DNA of 58,428 nt from Flavobacteriaceae bacterium (GTDB taxonomy: Bacteria; Bacteroidota; Bacteroidia; Flavobacteriales; Weeksellaceae), in assembly GCA_031277475.1 (NCBI GenBank), contig JAITMJ010000134.1, positions 1 through 58,428 of the forward strand, written 5' to 3'. Under the pieces are notes generated by a model. The model searched no databases. It had not been told where the DNA came from and saw only the letters and a list, made by a program, of their open reading frames with translations. A program made the translations under genes and the position numbers. Each line of letters starts with the position of its first letter. Positions within the stretch are counted from its first letter, which is position 1. Shown piece by piece: positions 1-9,624 of this stretch.

Positions 1-496
1 CTTCCCATTGCTTTTGTTAAAAAAATACCCGAATCTGAGAAGCACGTTTTTTTAATCCGGATATTTCATTGCATTTAGTTATTTTGCACTTCAAGCGTTG
101 CAGACTGTTGTTTTAAAAAAGTTTTCTTTTCTTGCATTGCGCACTGCAAAATCCGAGAACTTTTTTTTGAACTTATTGTTCGGTGTAAAAGTAAAATGCT
201 ATTTTCTATTTATCACTACCAAAACCGATAAAAGATTGGTGAATTTTGACAAATTTTTGGTCGTTTTTGAAAGAATCTATACTCACGGGTTTGGAAAATT
301 TTAGATAACTTTGTTTAAATTCAACAGAACAAATGAAACACTCATGACAAAATATTGACACACAAACGAATGATTGTACAAAGTGTTCCATCTGACCGCT
401 GAAAAAAATAAAATATAAACAGATGAAATCCCCAATAATTAACACACAACAAACGATTATGTAATTTGACCATTGAAAAAAATAAAATATAAACAA
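1..496. other. Non-coding region upstream of the XRE regulator
   Basis: I see no convincing gene here. The first 75 bases read open in frame 1 and end in a stop, so they could be the tail of a gene lying to the left, but I do not recognise the residues. The region holds an inverted repeat with TTGCA/TGCAA arms at 132-149, a copy of a leader sequence also found near 3023 (333-367), and two copies of a translation-start sequence (401-428 and 475-502). It is best read as the long 5' leader of the regulator gene that starts at 497. Confidence 0.5.
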
Positions 497-502
497 ATGA
501 AA
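401..502 (+). repeat. Duplicated translation-start leader with a 13-codon upstream ORF
   Basis: Positions 401-428 and 475-502 are nearly identical 28-mers, each ending in an ATG-AAA start; I see one mismatch. The second copy supplies the start of the regulator gene at 497. The first copy opens a short ORF at 423-464 (13 codons, MKSPIINTQQTIM). The last part of the 28-mer occurs again at 3271-3291, at the start of the Wza-like gene. This looks like a tandem duplication of a 5' leader. Whether the upstream ORF is translated cannot be told from sequence. Confidence 0.6.
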
Positions 503-862
503 CTTGGTAACAAACTAAAAGGATTAAGAGTAGAAAAAGGACTTTCTACTATTCAAGTAGCTGATATGTTAGACGTTTCGGAATCTACTTATAGAAGATA
601 CGAAGCGGATAAAAGTTTTCCGGATGTGTTTATTTTGGATAAAATCGCCAAAATTTATGATAAAAATCTCATCGATTTGCTACCGGAAGGAATGACCATC
701 ATTAACAACAACAATGGCGAATATTCCAACAATGCGGGATATATTGTAAATCAATATCTTTCGGAAAAACTCACCGAACAATACGAAGTTCGGCTCGCGG
801 AAAAGGACAAACAAATAGAAGAACTTCGGGAAATGATAAACCGGTTGATGGCAAAAAAGTGA
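497..862 (+). CDS. XRE-family helix-turn-helix regulator with C-terminal coiled coil
   Basis: Small predicted DNA-binding protein of 121 residues. Residues 1-60 form a Cro/C1-type helix-turn-helix domain: GNKLKGLRVEKGLSTIQVADML, then SESTYRRYEADKSFPDVFILDKIAKIY. A short Asn-rich linker follows, then a charged C-terminal helix (SEKLTEQYEVRLAEKDKQIEELREMINRLM) that probably dimerises as a coiled coil. The ATG at 497 is preferred over the in-frame ATG at 473 because the domain begins there and because the same start context is repeated at 401-428 and 3271-3291. It stands alone, with the lyase gene and then the polysaccharide genes downstream. A role in controlling the polysaccharide locus is inferred only from the shared leader. 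Confidence 0.85.
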   Translation: MKLGNKLKGLRVEKGLSTIQVADMLDVSESTYRRYEADKSFPDVFILDKIAKIYDKNLIDLLPEGMTIINNNNGEYSNNAGYIVNQYLSEKLTEQYEVRLAEKDKQIEELREMINRLMAKK

Positions 863-924
863 GTTTTCAAAAAAAGATTTTCAACTTTGAAAAGTGTTAA
901 AACTCGAATCTCGAAACTCGCACC

Positions 925-1149
925 TCATTCGCTTAAAATAAAGACGGCAAAACGTTTGTTTCCTTCTGAAACTATGGGATATTTCCCTTGTTTTATGACG
1001 GCAGATTTCGGATTGATGTTCAGCAATTTCAAAATATTTTCATCCAAAATAAAATCTGCGTCTTGCACGAAATATTGATCAGTATTACTTAAAGACGAAA
1101 AATTTTTCTGCATGCGAAAGCATTTCATTTTTCTTGTTTTCAATTTCAT
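925..1149 (-). CDS. Small uncharacterised ORF, possibly the tail of a decayed gene
   Basis: An open frame of 74 residues whose C-terminal two thirds (QDADFILDENILKLLNINPK, then GKYPIVSEGNKRFAVFILSE) has the composition of a real globular protein, while the first 25 residues are Lys/Met-rich and look like chance. I do not recognise a family. No good ribosome-binding context is visible. It may be the 3' end of a gene that lost its front. The flanking AT-rich stretches (863-924 and 1150-1335) hold nothing I can identify. Confidence 0.25.
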   Translation of the reverse strand: MKLKTRKMKCFRMQKNFSSLSNTDQYFVQDADFILDENILKLLNINPKSAVIKQGKYPIVSEGNKRFAVFILSE

Positions 1150-1335
1150 TTACTCGTCTGAAAAGCGAAATTTAAAATATTTTTCAAACGTTTTTCCAAA
1201 AATTCTTTATCTCGTCTTTCAGATGCTAAAATTTAAATTATACTAATATAACTCGTAATTATTGAATATAATTAATTTAAATGTTATATGGCATTTTAAA
1301 TTTTAATATATTTGATATAGAATATTACTTTTATC

Positions 1336-2825
<1,490 letters not shown>

Positions 2826-3285
2826 TTTGATTTTTTGGATGATTCCAATCCTTGTTTTCTATAACAGAATGCAATCTTAAAAGTAAACTTTTTTTGTTAA
2901 GGAATGTGTGAATAACGAAAAACGGCTATTTCCCGTAAAAAAAATCGTAACTTCGCACCCGACTTTAAGGATGAACACACCGGTGATGTTCTATTGTAAA
3001 AAATTAATGATAAACTTATAGGATGAAACACGCATGACAAAAATTTGTCACACAAACAAAACCGAAGGTTTCGCCGACACCATTAAAAAAATAAAAATAC
3101 AGGAGGCAAATCCAAAGATTGGCTACGCCGAACCACTTCGTTAGGTTTCGCCGATTCCATTGAAAAAAAATAAAAATGTAGGAGGTAAAGCCGCTAAAAA
3201 AATAAATACGAACTCAAAGAAAAAAACAAAACTATAGCCATTTTTGCCCCCTTCGGGGGACAGGGGGCTTATAAAATATAAACAG
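2826..3285 (+). other. Long leader region of the polysaccharide operon, rich in repeats
   Basis: No gene is visible. TAACTTCG at 2948-2955 resembles a -7 box, so the operon may carry a leader of about 330 nt. Inside it lie: a 35-nt stretch (3023-3057) matching 333-367 with four mismatches; two copies of a dispersed repeat in reverse orientation (3061-3100 and 3142-3178); several short ATG-started frames, including MKHA overlapping the start of a 36-codon frame at 3033; and the GC-rich hairpin element at 3242-3276. Confidence 0.5.
3242..3276 (+). repeat. 35-nt GC-rich hairpin element 9 nt before a start codon (copy 1)
   Basis: The core is GCCCCC-TTC-GGGGG-ACA-GGGGG-CTT, flanked by TTTT and ATAAAA. 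The C-run can pair with the near G-run (closing a C(UUCG)G tetraloop) or with the far G-run (GCCCCC/GGGGGC), so two mutually exclusive hairpins are possible. An identical 35-nt copy lies at 48292-48326 on the minus strand, also 9 nt before an ATG. Function is unknown. Confidence 0.8.
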
Positions 3286-4077
3286 ATGAAACATTTCACA
3301 ATAATATTCATTTCCCTTTTGTTTTTGAACGCTTGTAAACCGAAACAAAATATGGTTTATTTGTCTAACGGCAATTTTGAAACCGAAATTTCTCAAGCCA
3401 GATACAGCGAACTCCACATTCAGGAAGGCGATGTTTTGGAAATCACGATTTCGGCTCTGGATGAACTCGCCGTGAAACCGTTCAACAAAATTACGATGTC
3501 CCAAACCGCAAACAATTCCGGAAATTCCAATGTAAATAACCGAATGGGCGACAATGAATACATCGTGAATGCAGAAGGTTTTATCAATTTTCCGGTGATT
3601 GGCGATATTTTTTGCAAAGGATTCACGAAACAGCAACTGCGCACGGATTTGGAAAATAAATTGAAAAGATACCTCACGGATCCAATGGTTTCCATAAAAC
3701 TCAACAATTTTAGCATCAATATTTTGGGCGATGTGAAAAATCCCGGACAAAAAACAAGCGCCACCGAAAAAATCAATATTTTTCAAGCCTTGGCATTAGC
3801 CGGAGATATGAACGATTCCGGAAACAGAACCAACGTGAAATTGGTGCGCTATTCCGAGGAAACTAAAAAAGACGAAATCGTTTCGCTGGATTTATCCGAT
3901 GCTTCCATCGTAAATTCGCCTTATTATTATCTCCAACAGAACGATATTTTGTATGTAGAGCCGGATAAAAACAGACAAATCGCAGCGAATGCCACCAATC
4001 CGAATCGGGGATTATTATTGCAAATCGGTGCCGCATTATTAGGTTTGGGAACATTCATCCTTGCCGTATCCAAATAA
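3286..4077 (+). CDS. Wza-like polysaccharide export lipoprotein
   Basis: Outer-membrane export protein of 263 residues. It starts with a lipoprotein signal (MKHFTIIFISLLFLNAC, lipobox LNAC, acylated Cys17). A polysaccharide export (poly-export) domain follows (EGDVLEITISALDELAVKPF, then NAEGFINFPVIGDI), then a SLBB-type segment (ISINILGDVKNPGQK, IFQALALAGDMNDSGNR). It ends in a hydrophobic helix (LLLQIGAALLGLGTFILAVS) of the type that in Wza homologues crosses the outer membrane. It is followed 11 nt later by the Wzc-like kinase, so the two form an operon. The in-frame upstream extension to 3244 reads through the GC hairpin and is rejected. Confidence 0.9.
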   Translation: MKHFTIIFISLLFLNACKPKQNMVYLSNGNFETEISQARYSELHIQEGDVLEITISALDELAVKPFNKITMSQTANNSGNSNVNNRMGDNEYIVNAEGFINFPVIGDIFCKGFTKQQLRTDLENKLKRYLTDPMVSIKLNNFSINILGDVKNPGQKTSATEKINIFQALALAGDMNDSGNRTNVKLVRYSEETKKDEIVSLDLSDASIVNSPYYYLQQNDILYVEPDKNRQIAANATNPNRGLLLQIGAALLGLGTFILAVSK

Positions 4078-4088
4078 AAAAAACCAAT

Positions 4089-6383
4089 ATGGAATTGCTC
4101 GAAAGTTTACCACAAAAACATAAAAATTTGGATTTAAAAAAAGAAATCCTGAAATATCTGAAAAATTGGTATTGGATTTTGGGATGCATGATATTGTGCT
4201 ACGCTACGGCAAAAATTTATTTGCGATATACAAACGTTCAATATCTTTCCAAAGCCACATTGAAATTTCCCGTATCGAGAACCGGTGGAAACGCAGCGAT
4301 GCTAAGCGATTTAAAAACTTTGGGCGCCGGAATTTACGACGGCTGGGAACTTCAGGGCGAAACCGCCGTCATCACAGCAAAACCTTTGCTCGAAAAAGTG
4401 GTGGAAAATCTCGATTTGAATGTGGGTTTCTACGGCATCGGAAACATAAAAAGTCCTGAAATCTATGATAAATCTCCATTAACCGCGAAAATTTTAAAAG
4501 TAGATTCCGCCACGTTTTCTCAAATTTCTTATGAAATTTCGCCGTCCGAAAGCCATTCATACAAACTGTCTGACGGCGAATTGAAAAACGGCAAAAATGT
4601 TTTTAAATTCGGTGTTCCGGTTCAACTTCCTTTCGGAACCGTGATTATTAATAAAAAGCCGGATTCAAAATTTTCAAAACCTCTAAAAATTGTTTTTCGA
4701 GATATGAAAACCTCGATTTCTTCTTTGGAAAATTCTATTACCGTTACTTTGCCCGAAGGCAAAGGTTCTATGATGGAACTTTCGATGACGGGCGCGATTC
4801 CGAAAAAATCCGAAGATATTTTGAATGAACTTGTAAATCAATACAATGCAGGAAGTGTGAAAGATAGAAATCGGGAATCGCAAAATTCTCAAGATTTTAT
4901 TGATGAAAGATTGGCAATTATTTCCAAAGATCTTTCCGGAATTGAAAATCAAAAAGAAGGATTCAAGAAAGAAAATAAAATCACGGATTTGGATTCGGAG
5001 GCATCGCTGGCTTTGGACAACAGCAACTCCAATATGAAACAACTCGTGGATCTTTCGATACAATTGGATTTGGTAAATTCTATTTTTGCCGCAAGTTCCG
5101 GCGATAAACTTTTACCCACGAATATGGGACTTTCTCCTGCTACGGAATCTTACATCTCGGAATACAACAAATTTCTGCTCAGCAAAAGCATTCTTTTAAA
5201 ACAAGCGACTGTGGAAAACCCGTCGGTCGTGAATCTCAACAAACAAATAGATGAGGCAAAAAGTTTGGTTCGCCAAAATTTGATAGAATCCAAAGAAGCG
5301 CTTCAACTGAAAATAGCGCAAATCCAAGGCAGTTTGAACGCAGACAGAGACAGAATCAACAAATATCCTACGCAAGAAAAAATATTTCGAGGCATTGAAA
5401 GACAGCAAACTTTGAAAGAGCAACTTTACCTTTATCTTTTGCAAAAACGCGAGGAAAATGCCATCGCTTTGGCGGTTACCACTCCGAAAGCGCAAGTTGT
5501 AAATCCGGCATATACTTCGGAAATCGTGAAACCAAAACGTCAACAAATTATTTTGGTGGCTTTGCTCGCAGGTCTTTTGTTGCCGATTTTATTTTTCTAC
5601 ACCAAATTTTCTTTAGACACCAAAGTTCATTCCAAAGGCAGCATCACATCGCGGATTCCGAACTCGTCTGTGATTGCGGAAATACCGCTTTCCAAAAATA
5701 AAAACGCTTGGGTTGAAGCCAATGATTTCTCGGTGTTTGCAGAATCTTTCAGGATTTTAACGTCTAATTTGAAATTCATACTGAAAACCAAAAAAGAATC
5801 CGGAACTTCGGGCGGCGTAATTCTCATCACTTCATCCGTGAAAGGCGAAGGCAAAACCACAATTTCTATGAATACGGCACTCACTTTGGCGGGAACTTCA
5901 AAAGTTTTAATCATCGGCGCAGATATGAGAAATCCGCAGTTGCAAAGATTTTTAGACCGCCAAAACACAGGACTCACAGACTATTTGATCTCCGATGAAA
6001 CTTCGCCGGAAGCCTATATTTTTCCTTCGGAAATCCATAAAAATTTAGATGTCATGTTCAGCGGAACCTCCGCTCCGAACCCGAACGATTTGCTGGATAT
6101 GCAAAAATTCGACGATATGATTACGGATTTAAAATCCAAATACCGATACCTCATCATTGATTCCGCACCTGTAATGTTGGTGAGCGATACGCTTCATCTC
6201 ACCGAAATTTCCGATGTGGTTTTGTATGTGGCGAAAGCCAATTTCACGGAAAAAAATATGCTGGATTTTGCGGAAGAATTCCGAAAAAGCAACGAAATCA
6301 AAAATATGTTTTTCGTGCTGAACAACGTAGAGCCGGAAAATTCCAGATACGGAAGAAAACACGGATACTACGGATATCATTAA
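4089..6383 (+). CDS. Wzc-like polysaccharide co-polymerase with tyrosine autokinase domain
   Basis: Inner-membrane protein of 764 residues that controls chain length and export of surface polysaccharide. The N-terminal Wzz-type domain begins after a membrane helix near residues 28-46. A long periplasmic helical region follows, with a second membrane helix near 485-505 (QQIILVALLAGLLLPILFFY). The C-terminal third is a bacterial tyrosine kinase: Walker A SSVKGEGKTT near 581-590, Walker A' VLIIGADMR near 606, and Walker B YLIIDSAPV near 687. The tail (RYGRKHGYYGYH) supplies the tyrosine cluster expected for autophosphorylation. Co-transcribed with the Wza-like gene. Confidence 0.92.
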   Translation: MELLESLPQKHKNLDLKKEILKYLKNWYWILGCMILCYATAKIYLRYTNVQYLSKATLKFPVSRTGGNAAMLSDLKTLGAGIYDGWELQGETAVITAKPLLEKVVENLDLNVGFYGIGNIKSPEIYDKSPLTAKILKVDSATFSQISYEISPSESHSYKLSDGELKNGKNVFKFGVPVQLPFGTVIINKKPDSKFSKPLKIVFRDMKTSISSLENSITVTLPEGKGSMMELSMTGAIPKKSEDILNELVNQYNAGSVKDRNRESQNSQDFIDERLAIISKDLSGIENQKEGFKKENKITDLDSEASLALDNSNSNMKQLVDLSIQLDLVNSIFAASSGDKLLPTNMGLSPATESYISEYNKFLLSKSILLKQATVENPSVVNLNKQIDEAKSLVRQNLIESKEALQLKIAQIQGSLNADRDRINKYPTQEKIFRGIERQQTLKEQLYLYLLQKREENAIALAVTTPKAQVVNPAYTSEIVKPKRQQIILVALLAGLLLPILFFYTKFSLDTKVHSKGSITSRIPNSSVIAEIPLSKNKNAWVEANDFSVFAESFRILTSNLKFILKTKKESGTSGGVILITSSVKGEGKTTISMNTALTLAGTSKVLIIGADMRNPQLQRFLDRQNTGLTDYLISDETSPEAYIFPSEIHKNLDVMFSGTSAPNPNDLLDMQKFDDMITDLKSKYRYLIIDSAPVMLVSDTLHLTEISDVVLYVAKANFTEKNMLDFAEEFRKSNEIKNMFFVLNNVEPENSRYGRKHGYYGYH

Positions 6384-6521
6384 CTAATATTTTTAAAAAA
6401 AACTAATATTTAAAGTCTAAAGACTAAAAAGCATCAACCTTAAACTTTAAACAAAAACTAATCGCTAACCACTAAAATATGGTATTATTTGCATAAAATT
6501 TTAATGCATTTGACCTAAAAA

Positions 6522-6538
6522 TTTCGCATTTTGCGAAA
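6522..6538. repeat. Perfect short hairpin TTTCGCA-TTT-TGCGAAA
   Basis: Seven-base perfect arms with a 3-nt loop, sitting just before the ATPase remnant in the decayed stretch after the kinase gene. It could be a terminator remnant or an operator; no U-run follows on the plus strand. Confidence 0.4.
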
Positions 6539-6540
6539 AA

Positions 6541-6681
6541 AGTTCGCCACACAAATTAAAAAATCCGAGCAGCATCAGCCGAGCATTGAATAAATTAATA
6601 GACAACGAACTGATTTACAAATCGGAAAAAGGCTATATGATTTACGACCGATTTTTGGGATTATGGCTGAGAAATAATTAA
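6541..6681 (+). pseudogene. C-terminal remnant of an archaeal-type (DUF234-like) AAA ATPase
   Basis: The frame ending at the TAA at 6679-6681 reads PSSISRALNKLIDNELIYKS, then EKGYMIYDRFLGLWLRNN. This closely resembles the winged-helix and C-terminal end of the AAA ATPase family typical of Bacteroidota mobile and accessory DNA (pattern SSVSRALK..LIY....YYVYDRFF..WL). Just upstream the neighbouring frame reads FATQIK, which continues the family pattern, so a frameshift is likely. The ATPase core is missing. It is a leftover of a deleted gene. Confidence 0.6.
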
Positions 6682-6735
6682 AAAAAAATTTAAATGATTA
6701 AAGATTAAAAACAAACACGCCCAATATTTTAACCA

Positions 6736-6831
6736 CATAAAAACATTGACAAATTTTATAGATTTAAACACGCTCGCTATCGCAACGTTTATAAACGGCG
6801 GGCGATGATGGAAGTGTTGGGGAAAGTTTAA
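6736..6831 (+). pseudogene. Possible C-terminal remnant of an unidentified protein
   Basis: The frame ending at the TAA at 6829-6831 reads DKFYRFKHARYRNVYKRRAM then MEVLGKV. It is strongly basic and protein-like but lacks a start and any upstream domain. It lies between the kinase and wecB, so it could be the tail of a lost polysaccharide-locus gene. I do not recognise the family. Confidence 0.3.
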
Positions 6832-6883
6832 AAAGATAAATGAATTGTAAAATTATTAGTGATATAACTAAATTATTTATTTA

Positions 6884-7969
6884 ATGAAAATAACTCTTAT
6901 AGCCGGTGCGCGCCCGAATTTCATGAAAATTGCACCCATTATTCACGCTGTTCAAAATGCGCAAAATACCGGAAAAAATATACAATATTGTTTAGTTCAT
7001 ACGGGTCAGCACTACGACCACACTATGAGTGAAACTTTTTTTAAGGAACTAAATATTCCACAGCCCGATGCTAATTTAGGTTGTGGCGGCGGAACACAGG
7101 CAGAGCAAACGGCAGCAATTATGATTGCTTTTGAAAAAGAATTGCTGGAAAATCCCGTTGATTTGGTAGTTGTGGTTGGCGATGTAACTTCCACGATGGC
7201 GTGCAGCATCGTTGCAAAAAAATTAAATACCAAAGTAGCCCACGTTGAAGCGGGAATTCGCAGTGGAGATATTACAATGCCCGAAGAAATCAATCGCATC
7301 GTTACGGATTCATTGACGGATTATTTTTTTACAACTTCGGAAGTTGCCAATCAAAACCTGCGCGATAATGGCGTGAACGAAGAACAAATTTTCTTTGTGG
7401 GAAATGTAATGATAGACACTTTGCTTGCCAACAAATCCAAGTTTTTGAAACCCGCTGTGTTTGAGCAACTTGAACTTCAAACAAAAGAATATATTGTTTT
7501 AACCATGCACCGTCCGGCTAATGTAGATGTGGCTGAAAAGTTAAAAGAAACGATATCCGAAATTGTAAATAATGTAAAAAAATTACCGGTAATATTTCCC
7601 ATACATCCGCGTACAGCAAAGATTTTCTCTGAATTGGGAATAGCAGCCGATAATCTCCATATCATAAATCCGACAGGATATTTGGAATTTAATTATTTGG
7701 TACAAAATGCAAAGGCTGTAATCACCGATTCGGGTGGAATTACGGAAGAAACCACCGTAATGGGAATTCCTTGCATCACTTTGCGCGATAATACCGAACG
7801 TCCCGAAACAATTACAATAGGCACAAACGAATTGATAGGAACCGACCCCAAAGCGATAAAACCTGCATTGGAAAAACTTTTTTCGGGACAATGGAAAAAA
7901 GGAGGAATACCGGAACTTTGGGACGGAAAAGCGGCGGAAAGAATTGTAGATATATTAGTTTCTATGTAA
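6884..7969 (+). CDS. wecB: UDP-N-acetylglucosamine 2-epimerase, non-hydrolysing
   Basis: Cytoplasmic enzyme of 361 residues that interconverts UDP-GlcNAc and UDP-ManNAc, supplying ManNAc-type sugars for surface polysaccharide. Family motifs are intact: GARPNFMK (8-15), HTGQHYD (39-45), GDVTST with catalytic Asp100, HVEAG with Glu122, PEEINR (133-138), an IHPRT His and DSGGITEE near the C-terminus. Length is normal. It is followed 11 nt later by the flippase gene. No wecC-like dehydrogenase is seen next to it, so the product sugar may be used directly, or the partner has been lost with the decayed part of the locus. Confidence 0.94.
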   Translation: MKITLIAGARPNFMKIAPIIHAVQNAQNTGKNIQYCLVHTGQHYDHTMSETFFKELNIPQPDANLGCGGGTQAEQTAAIMIAFEKELLENPVDLVVVVGDVTSTMACSIVAKKLNTKVAHVEAGIRSGDITMPEEINRIVTDSLTDYFFTTSEVANQNLRDNGVNEEQIFFVGNVMIDTLLANKSKFLKPAVFEQLELQTKEYIVLTMHRPANVDVAEKLKETISEIVNNVKKLPVIFPIHPRTAKIFSELGIAADNLHIINPTGYLEFNYLVQNAKAVITDSGGITEETTVMGIPCITLRDNTERPETITIGTNELIGTDPKAIKPALEKLFSGQWKKGGIPELWDGKAAERIVDILVSM

Positions 7970-7980
7970 CCACACTTTAA

Positions 7981-9321
7981 ATGAGCATAGCAGCACTGTA
8001 TAAAAAATATTCAAAAACTACTGTTTATCAGAGTTTTTTACTTGCTTTAACACAAAGCATCGTTGCATTATTTTTCATAGGAATTGATTTTTTCTTTTCA
8101 AAAGGGTTAAGCATAGAAGATTTTGGAATTTGGAAACGGCTGATATTTGTGGTAAATCTTGCAATACCCATTCTTTCATTTGGAATTGCAGAAGGATATA
8201 AATATTATTTAGCAAAAGAAGGAAAAAGAAATCAGATGTTTGCAAACACTTTTTCTTTTTATCTCTTAATTGCGGGAATATATTTCGCTGTTGTTTTGGC
8301 AGCAAACCTTATTGGTTATTTTGGCTGGGTCGATTTAAAGGAATATTATCTTTTAAGTTTTCTATTACCCGTTGCCTATTTTGCATTCGTAATAAACAAA
8401 ACTTTACGATATGCTTATATCAATGATTCTAAAGTAGAAACACATACGAAGATTACCCTAATCGCTTTTGCTATTACAAGTGCAATACTTCTATTATTCT
8501 ATTTTAATTTTAAATCATTGATATCGTATTATTTGTATATCGGTATTATATTATACATTTTAATTTATTTGCTTCCCATTTTCTCTCTTATTAAAAAAGA
8601 AAAATTTATCCTCACAAATCGGTGGATTAACAAAGACTTTTTTGTTAAAGTTTTAAAGCAAGGACTGCCACTTTATCTTGCTACTTTTATAGGTGCTTTA
8701 ACCTTAAATACGGGAATGTTAATTGTAAATACCTTTGAAGATACCCAAACGTTTGCTATTTTTTCGGTAGGAGCATTGGAAATTCCTGTTTTTGCGATGT
8801 TAAGCACCGCTTTTTCTCAGAAAATATATCCCGATCTTGTAAAATGGATGTCCGGCGGAGAGAAAGAAAAGGCAAAAAAACTTTGGATGAAAACCACAAT
8901 ACAGATTTCGTATATCACTTATCCATTAATCATTTTATTGATGTTTTTTGCAAAAGATATCATTTATCTGATTTACAGTCCGAAATACGAAGAATCTGTA
9001 TTTTTATTTAAAACTTATCTGTTAATCGGGATTTTTAGAAACAATTATTACGGAGCGTTGATTACGGCAGCGGGGCAAACCAAATATATTACTTATTATG
9101 CTTTAATGATGTTGGGTCTAAATGCCGTATTATCTTTGGGATTATATTACTTTTGGGAAATTTCCGGTGTGGTTTTTGGAACTTTATTTGCAACCATTAC
9201 GATGCAATTATTACAACTGAATCATGAAAAACTGCTTAAAGCGTATTTATATAATTTTTTATTGAATTTTAAAATATTCGTTTTAATAGTATTAATATTA
9301 CTGATTTATTTCACCAAATAA
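7981..9321 (+). CDS. Wzx-like polysaccharide flippase (MOP superfamily)
   Basis: Polytopic inner-membrane protein of 446 residues with about 12-14 hydrophobic segments spread over the whole length, and the charge pattern of O-antigen or teichoic-acid flippases. Early residues include SKGLSIEDFGIWKRL, the typical loop after helix 1. It probably flips undecaprenyl-linked repeat units. It follows wecB by 11 nt and is followed by a truncated glycosyltransferase. No Wzy polymerase or intact glycosyltransferase remains nearby, so the flippase may have no cognate substrate made at this locus. Confidence 0.85.
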   Translation: MSIAALYKKYSKTTVYQSFLLALTQSIVALFFIGIDFFFSKGLSIEDFGIWKRLIFVVNLAIPILSFGIAEGYKYYLAKEGKRNQMFANTFSFYLLIAGIYFAVVLAANLIGYFGWVDLKEYYLLSFLLPVAYFAFVINKTLRYAYINDSKVETHTKITLIAFAITSAILLLFYFNFKSLISYYLYIGIILYILIYLLPIFSLIKKEKFILTNRWINKDFFVKVLKQGLPLYLATFIGALTLNTGMLIVNTFEDTQTFAIFSVGALEIPVFAMLSTAFSQKIYPDLVKWMSGGEKEKAKKLWMKTTIQISYITYPLIILLMFFAKDIIYLIYSPKYEESVFLFKTYLLIGIFRNNYYGALITAAGQTKYITYYALMMLGLNAVLSLGLYYFWEISGVVFGTLFATITMQLLQLNHEKLLKAYLYNFLLNFKIFVLIVLILLIYFTK

Positions 9322-9375
9322 ATATTGTTTATTTTGCCAAAACTAATATTAAAATCTATATCAAAACTTAAATCC

Positions 9376-9504
9376 ATGAAAAAAAACGTTCTGATAATAA
9401 GTTACGCCTATCCTCCGAACAATGCTGCCGGAGCGCAACGTCCGTATGCTTTAGAAAAATATTTGGATAAAACAAAATATTACCTAACTAATGATGCTAA
9501 TTAA
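9376..9504 (+). pseudogene. 5' fragment of a glycosyltransferase gene
   Basis: A 42-codon frame begins MKKNVLIISYAYPPNNAAGA and continues QRPYALEKYLDKTKYY before meeting a TAA. The beginning is the classic N-terminus of GT4-type glycosyltransferases (LIISYxYPPxxxAGAxR). The catalytic part is absent. The break lies within AATTAACACACAACAA (9499-9514), a 16-mer also present at 437-452. This is a truncated remnant created by a deletion in the polysaccharide locus. Confidence 0.75.
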
Positions 9505-9555
9505 CACACAACAATCCTATTTTTTGGATAGAATTTGTGGTAATTTTTTTAATCT

Positions 9556-9589
9556 TTATCCTAATAAATTCAGGATAATTTTAAATTTG
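9556..9589 (+). promoter_or_regulatory. Inverted repeat abutting a -7 box before the ABC exporter
   Basis: TTATCCT (9556-9562) and AGGATAA (9572-9578) form a perfect 7-bp inverted repeat with 9-nt spacing. TAAATTTG (9582-9589), a good -7 box, starts 4 nt later. The arrangement looks like a repressor operator over the promoter of the transporter gene at 9625. The sites could also be chance in AT-rich DNA. Confidence 0.4.
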
Positions 9590-9624
9590 CCAATCTATTA
9601 ATCTCTGAATTTTTAAATACAAAA

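Noticed and set aside
3244-3285. N-terminal extension of the Wza-like protein (MPPSGDRGLI...), also seen at 48283-48324 for the receptor
   Set aside because: It is translation of the 35-nt GC hairpin element. Both proteins have perfect signal sequences starting at the later ATG.
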